From: Alphaproteobacteria bacterium
GTDB lineage: Bacteria > Pseudomonadota > Alphaproteobacteria > Elsterales > Elsteraceae
Assembly: GCA_013298565.1 (NCBI GenBank)
Contig: JAAFIC010000018.1
Location: 1-42,767, forward strand
Reading direction: 5' to 3'
DNA: 42,767 bases
The notes under the pieces were generated by a model, which saw nothing but the letters and a program-made list of their open reading frames with translations, did no database searches and was not told the DNA's origin. The translations under genes were made by a program, and so were the position numbers. Positions 16,661-24,779 of the stretch are shown piece by piece (within the stretch, counting starts at the first letter, position 1; the number at the start of each line of letters is the position of its first letter).

Positions 16661-17983
16661 ATGCGGATTGCCATGATTGGGACCGGCTATGTCGGTCTGG
16701 TGTCGGGAGCGTGCTTCTCCGAGTTTGGCGTAACGGTAACGTGCGTCGATAAGGACGTGGGCAAGATCGAGCGACTCAATCGCGGTGAAATTCCTATTTA
16801 CGAGCCGGGTCTCGATAAGCTGGTTGAAAATAGCGCTAAGGCGGGCCGCCTATTCTTCACCACCGATTTGAAGGCGGCGGTGGCGGAAGCCGATGCGGTG
16901 TTTATCGCCGTTGGCACGCCCTCGCGCCGGGGGGATGGTCACGCGGACCTGAGCTATGTCTATGGCGCGGCCAAGGAAATCGCCGAAGCCTTGAGCGGCT
17001 ATACGGTCGTCGTCACTAAATCCACTGTGCCGGTGGGTACGGGCCGGGACGTAGAGCGGATTATCCGTGAAACCCGCCCAGATGCCGAATTCGATATTGT
17101 CTCGAACCCGGAGTTTTTGCGCGAAGGCTCGGCGATTGGAGACTTCATGCGCCCTGACCGCGTTGTGATTGGCGCGCGCACGGAACAGGCGCGGGAGGTG
17201 ATGCGAAACCTTTATCGTCCGCTCTATCTGATCGAAACGCCGATTGTGTTTACGTCGGTGGAAACGTCCGAGCTGATTAAATACGCCGCCAATACCTTCC
17301 TGGCAGCGAAGATTACCTTCATCAACGAAATGGCCGATCTGTGCGAAAAACTGGGCGCGGACGTGCATGATGTGGCTAAAGGTATTGGGCTTGATGGGCG
17401 CATTGGTAAGAAGTTCCTGCACCCAGGCCCAGGGTACGGTGGCTCCTGTTTTCCGAAAGACACGCTGGCGCTGGTGCGAACGGCCCAAGAGGCGGGCGCG
17501 CCGCTGCGGATCATCGAAACCGTGGTGGACATCAACGCTAAACGCAAACGCGCTATGGCCGATAAGATTATCGCGGCCTGTGGCGGCTCGGTGGAAGGCA
17601 AGACGCTGGCCATTTTGGGCGTAACCTTCAAGCCGAATACCGACGATATGCGCGATAGCCCGAGCCTTGATATTCTACCCGCGCTGCAAGAGGCAGGGGC
17701 GAGCCTTCGGGCTTTCGATCCTGCTGGGATGCACGAGGCCGAAAAGCTGTTGCCGGGCATTCTGTGGTGCGAAACCGCTTATGAAACCATGGGCGGGGCC
17801 GATGCGCTGGTGATTATCACCGAATGGAACGAGTTTCGCGCGCTCGATCTGAAGCGAGTAAAAAGCCTGCTTAAATCCCCGGTTCTGGTCGATCTGCGGA
17901 ATGTGTATGAGCCGGATATGATGGCGAAAGCCGGGTTTGATTATTCCTGCGTCGGGCGCGTGTCGCTTCCGGCGACTCGCTAA
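16661..17983 (+). CDS. ugd: UDP-glucose 6-dehydrogenase
   Basis: The 440-residue enzyme oxidises UDP-glucose to UDP-glucuronate with NAD. The Rossmann motif GTGYVGLVSG sits at the start, the catalytic cysteine (~260) lies in GYGGSCFPKD, and FLREGSAIGDFMRPDR and GVTFKPNTDDMRDSPS are family hallmarks. ATG 16661 follows AAGAAAGGAAAG. With galU upstream it supplies sugar acids for polysaccharide or lipid A/LPS. Confidence 0.97.
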   Translation: MRIAMIGTGYVGLVSGACFSEFGVTVTCVDKDVGKIERLNRGEIPIYEPGLDKLVENSAKAGRLFFTTDLKAAVAEADAVFIAVGTPSRRGDGHADLSYVYGAAKEIAEALSGYTVVVTKSTVPVGTGRDVERIIRETRPDAEFDIVSNPEFLREGSAIGDFMRPDRVVIGARTEQAREVMRNLYRPLYLIETPIVFTSVETSELIKYAANTFLAAKITFINEMADLCEKLGADVHDVAKGIGLDGRIGKKFLHPGPGYGGSCFPKDTLALVRTAQEAGAPLRIIETVVDINAKRKRAMADKIIAACGGSVEGKTLAILGVTFKPNTDDMRDSPSLDILPALQEAGASLRAFDPAGMHEAEKLLPGILWCETAYETMGGADALVIITEWNEFRALDLKRVKSLLKSPVLVDLRNVYEPDMMAKAGFDYSCVGRVSLPATR

Positions 17984-18000
17984 GTTAAGGACGAATTGCC

Positions 18001-19386
18001 ATGAGCGCCTACCGCTTCGAGCCTACCATTTTGCGGGAATATGATATTCGCGGCATCATGGGCAAAACCCTGTCGGTGGCGGACGCGCGGGCGCTCGGGC
18101 AGGCTTTTGGCTCCTATGTTATCGAGCAAAGTGGGGTTCTCAGCCCGCGCATCGCCGTTGGCTACGATGGGCGCTTGAGTTCCCCCGATCTTGAAGCGGC
18201 GCTGGTCGAGGGCATTATGAGCACTGGGGCGCAGGTTACGCGCGTCGGCCTCGGCCCAACCCCGATGCTGTATTACGCAACCGCCTCCGAAGGGCTGGAA
18301 GCTGGGATTATGATTACCGGCTCCCACAATCCGCCCGATTATAACGGCTTCAAAATGATGCTGATGGGCGGCCCTGTCTATGGCGCAATGATCCAGGAAA
18401 TTGGCGCAATCGCCGCCGAAGGCCGCTTCAAGACGGGGGCGGGTTCGTCGGTTGCAGTCGATTTGATGGATCGTTACGTTTCCAGGATGCTCGAAGGGTT
18501 TCAGGGAAACCCGCTCACGGTGGTGTGGGACGCCGGCAATGGTGCGGCGGGGGAGGTGATGGTGAAGCTCACCCGCCTGCTGCCGGGCCGTCATATTCTG
18601 CTGAACGACGTCATCGACGGAACCTTCCCGGCCCATCACCCGGACCCGACCGAAGAAAAGAATCTGGTGCAGTTGAAAGCGGCGGTTGCCGAGTATAACG
18701 CCGATCTCGGTATCGCGTTTGATGGCGATGGCGACCGGATTGGCTTGATTGATGGGCAAGGCCGTGTGCTGTGGGGCGATCAAATTCTAGCCCTCCTGGC
18801 GCGGCCTGTGCTGGCGGCGCTGCCGGGGGCAACTATTATTGCCGACGTTAAGGCCAGCCAAGTGCTGTTCGACGAAATCGCGCGCCTTGGCGGCACGCCC
18901 TTGATGGGCGCAACGGGCCATTCGCTGATTAAAAAGCAGATGAAGAAAACCGGCGCGCCGCTGGCGGGCGAAATGTCGGGCCATATTTTCTTTGCCGACC
19001 GCTACTATGGCTTTGATGATGCGTTATATGCCGCAGTGCGCGTGCTCGAAACCGTCGCCTGGGCGGGAAAAAGCCTTGCGGCTCTGCGGGATGAGCTGCC
19101 CAAACGCCAAAACACCCCAGAATTGCGTTTCCCCTGCGCCGACACTCGGAAATTCACGGTCGTTGCGGAAGTGAAACAACGGCTTGCCGCAGCGGGAGCC
19201 ACTGTTTCCAGCGTTGATGGCGTGCGTGTGACGACGCCAGACGGCTGGTGGCTGCTGCGGGCATCCAACACTCAGGACGTGCTGGTGGCACGCTGCGAAG
19301 CGGCAGATGAAGCTGGATTGGACCGTTTGAAAGCGGCATTGCTGGCGGCTCTCGCCCCCAGCGGTGTCACACCGCCGCAGTTCTAA
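18001..19386 (+). CDS. Phosphomannomutase/phosphoglucomutase
   Basis: The 461-residue alpha-D-phosphohexomutase has all four loops: the phosphoserine loop [11 protein letters not shown] (~105), the metal loop DGDGDRIG (~240), the sugar loop GEMSGHIFF (~323) and the phosphate-binding segment [10 protein letters not shown] near the end. It interconverts 6- and 1-phosphates of mannose or glucose, giving the sugar-1-phosphate used by GalU or a GDP-mannose enzyme. It begins 17 bases after ugd, so it belongs to the same operon. Close relatives are called ManB, AlgC or PgmG. Confidence 0.95.
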   Translation: MSAYRFEPTILREYDIRGIMGKTLSVADARALGQAFGSYVIEQSGVLSPRIAVGYDGRLSSPDLEAALVEGIMSTGAQVTRVGLGPTPMLYYATASEGLEAGIMITGSHNPPDYNGFKMMLMGGPVYGAMIQEIGAIAAEGRFKTGAGSSVAVDLMDRYVSRMLEGFQGNPLTVVWDAGNGAAGEVMVKLTRLLPGRHILLNDVIDGTFPAHHPDPTEEKNLVQLKAAVAEYNADLGIAFDGDGDRIGLIDGQGRVLWGDQILALLARPVLAALPGATIIADVKASQVLFDEIARLGGTPLMGATGHSLIKKQMKKTGAPLAGEMSGHIFFADRYYGFDDALYAAVRVLETVAWAGKSLAALRDELPKRQNTPELRFPCADTRKFTVVAEVKQRLAAAGATVSSVDGVRVTTPDGWWLLRASNTQDVLVARCEAADEAGLDRLKAALLAALAPSGVTPPQF

Positions 19387-19394
19387 CCCAAATC

Positions 19395-20939
19395 ATGCCG
19401 CCGCACCTCCGCTCTGTCATCGCGGGCCTATCGGCGGACAGGCTGCTGCTGTGCATTATTGTTCTGCTTTGGGGTATTGCTGCGTTTTTTCCGCCGCTGA
19501 ATGCCGATGCGGCGGCGATGTTGCGTTTCGCCGAACGGATGCTGGACGGTGAAGCGCTTTACCGCGACCTCATAGATTTCAACCCACCGATGGGCTATTG
19601 GCTCGATCTGCTGCCAGCGGGGTTAGCGAAAGCGGGGCTGGGGAGTGCGGTCTTCTGGTTTGTAGCGCTCTGCCTTTTTATCGTTGCGGGCGGGGCGCTG
19701 TTGGCGTTTCGGATCATCGCGCCGCTGCTCAACGATACTGAACGCCGCCTACTCGCCCTCGTGGGCGCGATCACGCTGCTCGTCCGTCCGAGCGAGTCCT
19801 TTGGCGAGCGCGAGCATTTGATGGTTGCTCTGATTTTGCCCTATGGGGCGCTGGCGATGCGGGCGCTGGCGGGGGGCGGTGAGGAAAGCCGCGCGCTGCG
19901 GATGTTTGCGGCGGCGATAGCCTTTATCGGTATTGCCCAAAAGCCGCAGTTCGCCCTTTTGGGCGCGGCGGTCGAGCTTTTGTTGCTGCTGCGCTTCGGC
20001 CCAAAACTCTGGCTAACGCGGTCAGAGCCTTGGCTGTTTTTAGGGCTTGGCGGCCTGTATGTTGGCGCGACTGTAGTGTTCTATCCTGCCTATTTCGCCG
20101 ATATGCTGCCGCTGGCCGCCGCGCATTACGATATTGTCGATCTCGATCAAGGCATCGCTATGATCATTGGCGTCGAACTGCCGCCGTTGTTGATCTGTAT
20201 AGCGTGTCTTGCGCCGTGGGCTTTAGGCAGCCGCGCCCGCCCTGTTGCCACCGTGCTCTGGTCGCTCACGGTTGGGGCCATTCTGGCGGGGGTGTTGCAG
20301 TTCAAAGATTGGAGTTATCATTTTCTTCCAGCGCGGGTTCTGCTGATTCTGCTGGCCTCTTATGGGCTTGCCGGCTTGCTGAGTCGCGGGAAAACCCCTC
20401 CCAGCGGGCGGATTTTGGCCCTATTGGCGATTGCCCTGATGGCGCTGGGGGGGCATCTCAGTCCGCCGTTCCGTCTGCAACTCGATTACCGCAAGAGTGA
20501 TGCGCGCCTCGTCGAAAATATGATCCGCGCCGAGGGTGGGGGCCGCCCCGTGCTCTGGCTCACCCAATATATTGATCCGACGGCCCCGGTATTGAACTAT
20601 ACCGGCAATCGGCTGGCGATGCCGTTCATGTCGCTGTGGCTGCTCCCCGCGCTTTACGATGGCGACATGCCAGGGGCCGATGGTCGGCTAAGTCTGCATC
20701 CGCCCGCAACCCGCCCCCCAGCCGAAACACTCTTGCTAGAGCGGGTTGCCGAGTCGGTTCAGCGCGAGAAACCGTCGCTCATTCTGGTTGAAGCCCCGCA
20801 AGACGAGGCTGCTTTCCGGCTTCGTCCGCTGGACTATCTGGAGTTTTTCAGCCAAGACCCGCGCTTCGCTGAGGAGTTTAGCCGCTATCGTTTACTCAAA
20901 CGCATCGGCACGCTCCGGGTGTTTAAGCGCCAGGACTAG
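19395..20939 (+). CDS. GT-C type membrane glycosyltransferase-like protein
   Basis: The 514-residue protein has about ten membrane helices and a soluble C-terminal tail of ~120 residues. The first loop, NADAAAMLRFAERMLDGEALYRDLIDFNPPM, has the acidic LYRDLxDxNPP pattern seen in lipid-linked-sugar (GT-C, GT39/GT83-like) transferases. It begins eight bases after the phosphohexomutase gene and so probably uses a lipid-carried sugar in envelope glycan assembly. The acceptor is unknown. Its TAG stop lies at the left tip of repeat copy B. Confidence 0.8.
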   Translation: MPPHLRSVIAGLSADRLLLCIIVLLWGIAAFFPPLNADAAAMLRFAERMLDGEALYRDLIDFNPPMGYWLDLLPAGLAKAGLGSAVFWFVALCLFIVAGGALLAFRIIAPLLNDTERRLLALVGAITLLVRPSESFGEREHLMVALILPYGALAMRALAGGGEESRALRMFAAAIAFIGIAQKPQFALLGAAVELLLLLRFGPKLWLTRSEPWLFLGLGGLYVGATVVFYPAYFADMLPLAAAHYDIVDLDQGIAMIIGVELPPLLICIACLAPWALGSRARPVATVLWSLTVGAILAGVLQFKDWSYHFLPARVLLILLASYGLAGLLSRGKTPPSGRILALLAIALMALGGHLSPPFRLQLDYRKSDARLVENMIRAEGGGRPVLWLTQYIDPTAPVLNYTGNRLAMPFMSLWLLPALYDGDMPGADGRLSLHPPATRPPAETLLLERVAESVQREKPSLILVEAPQDEAAFRLRPLDYLEFFSQDPRFAEEFSRYRLLKRIGTLRVFKRQD

Positions 20940-21134
20940 AGCTGCGCGCCTTAACTCTGGCGCGGCTCTATAAGCCGCATCAGGCGTGTTTGACACGCCA
21001 AGCGTGTCGGGTGAGGCGGCGGCCAAGGGCGCGGATGCGCCCGGCGATGCGCTTGGCGCGTCAAACGCACCGGGCGGCGAGGGCTAAGATAAAACTAGAG
21101 CGTCTTGCGTCAACCTTTACGCAAGACGCTCTAG
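20937..21134 (-). repeat. Dispersed hairpin repeat, copy B (full length, inverted)
   Basis: It is the inverse of copy A with few changes, bounded by CTAGAGC on the left and GCTCTAG on the right. The arms TAGAGCGTCTTGCG (21096-21109) and its complement (21120-21133) are perfect. Both flanking convergent genes take their stop codons from its tips: TAG at 20937-20939 and, on the minus strand, TAG at 21133-21131. Confidence 0.92.
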
Positions 21135-21511
21135 AGGGCCGACTTCAGCGCTTTCCTGAGCACGTCGACATTCGTATCCCCCGCAAGGCGTGCCGTTTCA
21201 GTCATGCCTTTATAAACGATCAAGGTTGATTGGCTTCGGACTCTAAGAGTGCGTTTAAGATCTGTTTCGGTATCGTAATTAACAATGAGTAGGGTGATCT
21301 CCAGCCCCGGCTCGGTACTCATGCTTTTGAAGGCTTTTGCTTGAGTTCGGCAGGTTGGGCACCAATCGGCATGAAAATGTAAGGCCACAGGCTTGCCGGC
21401 GGACTGAGCTTCGGCCAGAGCAGCCGCAGAATACGGCTTGCTCTCCAAAGCCTGAGCAAAGCTGGCGAAAAAAGCGAGGGTAGCGCCAAAGGCGACAGCA
21501 GCGAGTTTCAT
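21131..21511 (-). CDS. Exported thioredoxin-fold protein
   Basis: The 126-residue product has a signal peptide (MKLAAVAFGATLAFFASFAQA) and a thioredoxin motif WCPTC with Cys51 and Cys54, followed by a normal thioredoxin core (LIVNYDTETDLKR, then STLIVYKGM). It should act as a periplasmic thiol-disulfide protein. ATG 21511 follows a strong GGAGG; the frame could start four codons earlier at TTG. The stop is provided by the repeat at 20937-21134. It is the last gene of the leftward redox group. Confidence 0.88.
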   Translation of the reverse strand: MKLAAVAFGATLAFFASFAQALESKPYSAAALAEAQSAGKPVALHFHADWCPTCRTQAKAFKSMSTEPGLEITLLIVNYDTETDLKRTLRVRSQSTLIVYKGMTETARLAGDTNVDVLRKALKSAL

Positions 21512-21560
21512 CGGAACCTCCAAAAGTTATGCTGATGGTTCGTTGTGGCGGTTCGGTAAG

Positions 21561-22295
21561 TTACGCGGCCCCAAGACCGTCGGGGAAAACATCGGGGGCA
21601 GGCAATGCCTTCAGCCAATCGGTGAGCATAGCACGGGCAGCGCGGGTGGCAGCGGGGCCGAAGCGTTCAGCGTCGGCGCGCAAGGCAGCAATATTGAGGG
21701 AGAGTTTGGCAAGTTCGCCCGCGTGCCCCACCAGCCAGCGCTCGAACCCGCGCTCCCAGCCTTCCGGGTGGCACTGAAGCCCGAGGATCGTCGGGCCGAG
21801 GGCGAAGGCTTGATTGGCGCAAACGGTGGTAGAGGCTAAAGGCGTCGCCCCCACGGGAAGCTCGAAGGCATCGCCGTGCCAGTGCAGAATCGGCACGCCT
21901 GCCAAGGCTTTCAGCGGGCTGGCCTTACCTTCTGGCGTGAGGGTAAGGGGCGACCAGCCGATTTCCGTCTGCCCCATCGGCGCAACCTTTGCCCCGAGCG
22001 CTCGTGCCATGAGTTGCGCCCCCAGGCACAGCCCCAAGGTAGGCTGCTGTGTTGCAAGCCGCGCGCTGATGAACGCCAGTTCTTCTGTCAGGAACGGATA
22101 GATCGCCTCCTCATAGGCCCCAATCGGCCCGCCGAGGACGATCAGCAGGTCCGGCGCGCTCGGATTGATTCCGCTAAGGTTTTCGACGGTGGGATCAAGC
22201 GTGTGGAGGTGATAGCCCGCTGCGGCCAGCGGTTCGGCAAAGCTGCCCAAATCTTCAAAGGCGATATGGCGTAGCACCAGGGCGTTTCGGCTCAT
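21561..22295 (-). CDS. Class I glutamine amidotransferase-like protein
   Basis: The 244-residue GATase has the nucleophile elbow GLCLGAQLMA (Cys90) and the His-x-Glu of the triad in LQCHPEGW (His176, Glu178). It lacks a fused synthetase domain, like the stand-alone GuaA-N-like amidotransferases that act on small molecules. The frame runs to 22391, but ATG 22295 overlaps the redoxin stop (ATGA), so the two genes are coupled. The physiological substrate is not clear. Confidence 0.88.
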   Translation of the reverse strand: MSRNALVLRHIAFEDLGSFAEPLAAAGYHLHTLDPTVENLSGINPSAPDLLIVLGGPIGAYEEAIYPFLTEELAFISARLATQQPTLGLCLGAQLMARALGAKVAPMGQTEIGWSPLTLTPEGKASPLKALAGVPILHWHGDAFELPVGATPLASTTVCANQAFALGPTILGLQCHPEGWERGFERWLVGHAGELAKLSLNIAALRADAERFGPAATRAARAMLTDWLKALPAPDVFPDGLGAA

Positions 22296-22813
22296 AGGGT
22301 ACATCCTTCCGGGGTGCAAACGGTGGCTTCGGACGCGATAGGGGGCGTGAGCGGCTCGGTCAGGAGCGCGCCGATTTGCGCCCCCAACCACAAATCATCG
22401 ACATGGCCAAGACGCTTGAGGCGCAGGCGGCCTTGTCGGTCGATCAGAATGACACTGGGCGTTCCTTGTAAATCATAGCGGGCCATCGTTTCCGGCAAAG
22501 GGGAGTTGGGCCGGTCGATGCCTATTGGGAAGCTCAGTCGATATTCGTGAACAAAGGCGCGCAACGCCACCTCTGTCATAGCGCTGTGATGCTCGAACAC
22601 GGTATGCAGGCCGACGACGGTGACTTGATCGCGCGGGAAAAGCTCATAGGCTTTGGCAAGTTGCGGCAGGCCGACTTGCACGCAGCCGGGGCAGAGCATT
22701 TGGAAGCTGCCGAGTAGAATCACGCGCCCGCGCAAACCCTCCAACGTCAGCGGGTGCGGCGTGTTGAGCCAAGTCTCGACGGACCAAGTGGGGGCGGGGC
22801 GCAGAGGTTGCAT
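22292..22813 (-). CDS. Redoxin/TlpA-like protein
   Basis: The 173-residue thioredoxin-fold protein has a CPGC pair (Cys41, Cys44) in LGSFQMLCPGC, an AhpC/TSA-type core and the cis-proline segment LQGTPSVILIDRQGRLRL. A second cysteine pair, CTPEGC, sits at the very C-terminus and could be a resolving or metal site. No signal peptide is seen, so it is probably cytosolic. It lies between a MarR regulator (320 bases upstream, across a repeat) and an amidotransferase, suggesting a thiol or oxidative-stress role. Confidence 0.85.
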   Translation of the reverse strand: MQPLRPAPTWSVETWLNTPHPLTLEGLRGRVILLGSFQMLCPGCVQVGLPQLAKAYELFPRDQVTVVGLHTVFEHHSAMTEVALRAFVHEYRLSFPIGIDRPNSPLPETMARYDLQGTPSVILIDRQGRLRLKRLGHVDDLWLGAQIGALLTEPLTPPIASEATVCTPEGCTL

Positions 22814-22881
22814 GACGTTTCTCCTACCGGTTGTTCAGGCTCGTCGGCCAGGCATAGGCACAGACCGGTGCGCCCGCGCAA

Positions 22882-23050
22882 TAGAGCATCGTGCGTAAAG
22901 ATTGACGCAAGACGCTCTAGTTTTATCTTACCTCTCGCCGGGCGGGCGCGTCCGCGCCCTTGGCCGCCACCTCACCCGACACGCTTGGCGTGTCAAACAC
23001 GCCTGATGCGGCTTTTAGAACTGCGCCAGAGTTAAGGCGTGCAGCTCTAG
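22882..23050 (+). repeat. Dispersed hairpin repeat, copy C (internal deletion)
   Basis: It has the same orientation as copy A, with ends TAGAGC at 22882 and GCTCTAG at 23044-23050. The left arm is degenerate (TAGAGCATCGTGCG), and about 30 bases of the middle section (the GCGTTTGACGCGCCAAGCGC part) are missing. The GACACGC-TTG-GCGTGTC core and the right hairpin remain. Together with flanking sequence it fills the gap between the redoxin and MarR genes. Confidence 0.88.
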
Positions 23051-23105
23051 CCAATGGCGTTTGGGCGCTCGCGGCCCGCCGTGCCGCGTTGGAAAGGTTC
23101 ATCAT
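22923..23105 (-). CDS. Small open frame, mostly made of repeat sequence
   Basis: The 60-codon frame starts ATGATGAACCTTTCC with a good TTAAGGAAA ribosome site, 27 bases after the MarR stop. Only the first ~18 codons are unique; the rest is translation of repeat copy C. It may be a real small gene whose 3' end was replaced by the repeat, or chance. No homology is recognised. Confidence 0.25.
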   Translation of the reverse strand: MMNLSNAARRAASAQTPLARAARLNSGAVLKAASGVFDTPSVSGEVAAKGADAPARREVR

Positions 23106-23132
23106 TATTTTCCTTAAGGGAGGGGGCGTGGG

Positions 23133-23804
23133 TTACACGGGTAAAGGCGAAGGCGGGGCAGCCAGAAAGCGCTGCCACGTTGCTTCGGCAAGATCGGGCG
23201 GGGCGGGTTGCTGCTCGGGGCAGTCAAGCCGCAGGTGCCGGTCGCCGAAGGCGGCATCGACCAGCGTGCAATGGTGCGGGGTGTCGGTGTCCTCATGCAC
23301 ATAGGGCCGAAAGTGAGTGCAGGTCACGCAGAGTCGCCCAACGGGAACGCTGCCTGCACTCTGAAGGTTGCGGATCATTTTCAAGATCACGCGGTAGAAG
23401 ACCGTCTGCTCTTCGGGCGACAGGTCAGCCACGGTGTCCAGCAAGGCTTCTGGCCAATCGGCGGCTTGGGCGATCACGGCTAGGCCCGCGTCGGTAATCG
23501 CGATGCGTTTGGCGCGGCGGTCAGTCGGGTCGGGCTGTTGGGCTGCAAGCGCGCGGGTGAGGAGCGGTTGCAGCGCTTCGCTCATCGCGGGAGCACCGAG
23601 GGCCAGTGTTTGCGCCAATTGGCTGGGCCGATACCCGCCGGGCTGCGTGCGGAGCAGGGCCAGAACCTGAGTTTGCGTCGGCGACAGGCCAAGCGGTTGG
23701 GCAGCCTGACTGGCGTTGGTCTTCAACGCTAAGGCGAGCCGCGATAGGCCCGTGGCAACGCTGTTGCCCAGCGGTGCGGTCATCGTATCAAACAGCGTTT
23801 CCAT
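23133..23804 (-). CDS. MarR-family regulator with Cys-rich C-terminal tail
   Basis: The 223-residue protein has a MarR winged helix (~20-125; LGLSPTQTQVLALLRTQPGGYRPSQLAQ, then wing DRRAKRIAITDAG). A tail follows with Cys159 and Cys162 (CVTC), His-His-Cys179 and Cys195 (DCPE), a likely zinc or iron-sulfur site. I recall this tail on other proteobacterial MarR proteins. ATG 23804 is chosen because GAGGGG precedes it; ATG 23816 lies inside the operator. The large palindrome over its start region implies autoregulation, and the tail suggests redox sensing. Redoxin, amidotransferase and thioredoxin genes follow. Confidence 0.88.
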   Translation of the reverse strand: METLFDTMTAPLGNSVATGLSRLALALKTNASQAAQPLGLSPTQTQVLALLRTQPGGYRPSQLAQTLALGAPAMSEALQPLLTRALAAQQPDPTDRRAKRIAITDAGLAVIAQAADWPEALLDTVADLSPEEQTVFYRVILKMIRNLQSAGSVPVGRLCVTCTHFRPYVHEDTDTPHHCTLVDAAFGDRHLRLDCPEQQPAPPDLAEATWQRFLAAPPSPLPV

Positions 23805-23808
23805 CGCG

Positions 23809-23845
23809 CCCCTCATATGCTTCGTCTACCGAAGTATATGAGGGG
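23809..23845. promoter_or_regulatory. Large palindromic operator upstream of the MarR gene
   Basis: Arms of 16 bases (CCCCTCATATGCTTCG at 23809-23824 and its near-complement at 23830-23845, one mismatch) flank a 5-base centre. It covers the ribosome site and overlaps a TATACT -10-like box, with TTGACG upstream on the minus strand (15-base spacing, short). A second, smaller palindrome TTCGG-CAA-CCGAA lies at 23866-23878. This fits autorepression by the MarR dimer. Confidence 0.75.
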
Positions 23846-23889
23846 GAGGGGCGCGTCAATTTATTTCGGCAACCGAAGCAATATTTCTG

Positions 23890-24603
23890 TTAAGCGCTGG
23901 CTTTTTCGATTTCTGGGGTGGCTTCGGTGCCGTTTTCGCGCAGCACATAGCCGCGCCCCCAGACGGTTTCGATATAGGTATCGCCGCCCGTGGCCGTGCT
24001 GAGTTTTTTGCGGAGTTTGCAGACGAAAACGTCGATAATCTTCAACTCTGGCTCATCAATGCCGCCGTAGAGATGGTTCAGGAACATTTCCTTGGTTAGC
24101 GTCGTACCCTTCCGCAGCGCCAAGAGTTCCAGAATGCCATATTCTTTACCGGTCAGATGCAGCGGCTTATTATCGACCTCGGCGGTTTTAGCGTCGAGAT
24201 TAACGGTTAGCTTTCCTGTCCGAATAATCGAATCCGAATGGCCTTTCGCGCGGCGCACGATAGCTTGAATCCGCGCCACCAACTCGCGTTTATCGAACGG
24301 CTTGGTGAGATAATCATCGGCCCCGTAGCCGAGGCCCTTGATCTTGTGATCAAGCTCCGACAGCCCCGACAGAATGAGAATCGGTGTTCGCACCCGTGCT
24401 TGGCGGAAGCGGCGCAAAACCTCGTACCCGTCGATATCCGGCAGGATTAGGTCCAGGAGAATAATGTCGTAATCGTACAGCTTGCCAATCTCGACACCAT
24501 CTTCCCCAAGGTCGGTGGTATCAACGATATAGCCAGCGGAAGACAGCATCAGGGCGATGCTCTTCGCCGTAGCGGCATCGTCCTCGACTAAGAGAATCCG
24601 CAT
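23890..24603 (-). CDS. ctrA: Cell-cycle response regulator CtrA
   Basis: The 237-residue OmpR-type regulator has its phosphoacceptor at Asp51 (ILLDLILPD), the [26 protein letters not shown] receiver end and the CtrA-specific DNA-binding part ([32 protein letters not shown], then VCKLRKKL). In Caulobacter it controls division and flagellar genes; in Rhodospirillales mainly motility. The C-terminus ends in Lys-Ala-Ser-Ala and not in the Ala-Ala used by ClpXP in Caulobacter. It diverges from fliI-fliJ. Confidence 0.96.
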   Translation of the reverse strand: MRILLVEDDAATAKSIALMLSSAGYIVDTTDLGEDGVEIGKLYDYDIILLDLILPDIDGYEVLRRFRQARVRTPILILSGLSELDHKIKGLGYGADDYLTKPFDKRELVARIQAIVRRAKGHSDSIIRTGKLTVNLDAKTAEVDNKPLHLTGKEYGILELLALRKGTTLTKEMFLNHLYGGIDEPELKIIDVFVCKLRKKLSTATGGDTYIETVWGRGYVLRENGTEATPEIEKASA

Positions 24604-24649
24604 AGTGCCCCCACCTTATAATGGGCCACCCAAAAGCCCGATAAATTGG

Positions 24650-24664
24650 TTAATCTCCGTTAAC
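24650..24664. promoter_or_regulatory. CtrA-box-like half-site pair between ctrA and fliI
   Basis: TTAA at 24650-24653 and TTAAC at 24660-24664 lie six bases apart. The known CtrA box is TTAA-N7-TTAA, so this is one base short. Its place between ctrA and a flagellar operon makes a regulatory site plausible but unproven. Confidence 0.35.
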
Positions 24665-24689
24665 TATCCCTAAATTGAAGCGGGAAAGC

Positions 24690-24709
24690 AAGGGGATATG
24701 CATCCCCTT
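24690..24709 (+). promoter_or_regulatory. Leader hairpin upstream of fliI
   Basis: AAGGGGAT and ATCCCCTT form a perfect 8-base stem with an ATGC loop, about 70 bases before the fliI start, followed by TTTG only. It could be an operator or a leader-RNA structure; the T run is too short for a confident terminator. Confidence 0.35.
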
Positions 24710-24779
24710 TGTCACGGTTCCGGTTTCCTTTAGGGCTGCACTTCGCTATTATCCAAGCCTATCAACGGGGAGCGGCGCG

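Noticed and set aside
17980-18783. Minus-strand frame of 267 codons opposite the phosphohexomutase gene
   Set aside because: It is a shadow frame; the forward gene has all four catalytic loops.
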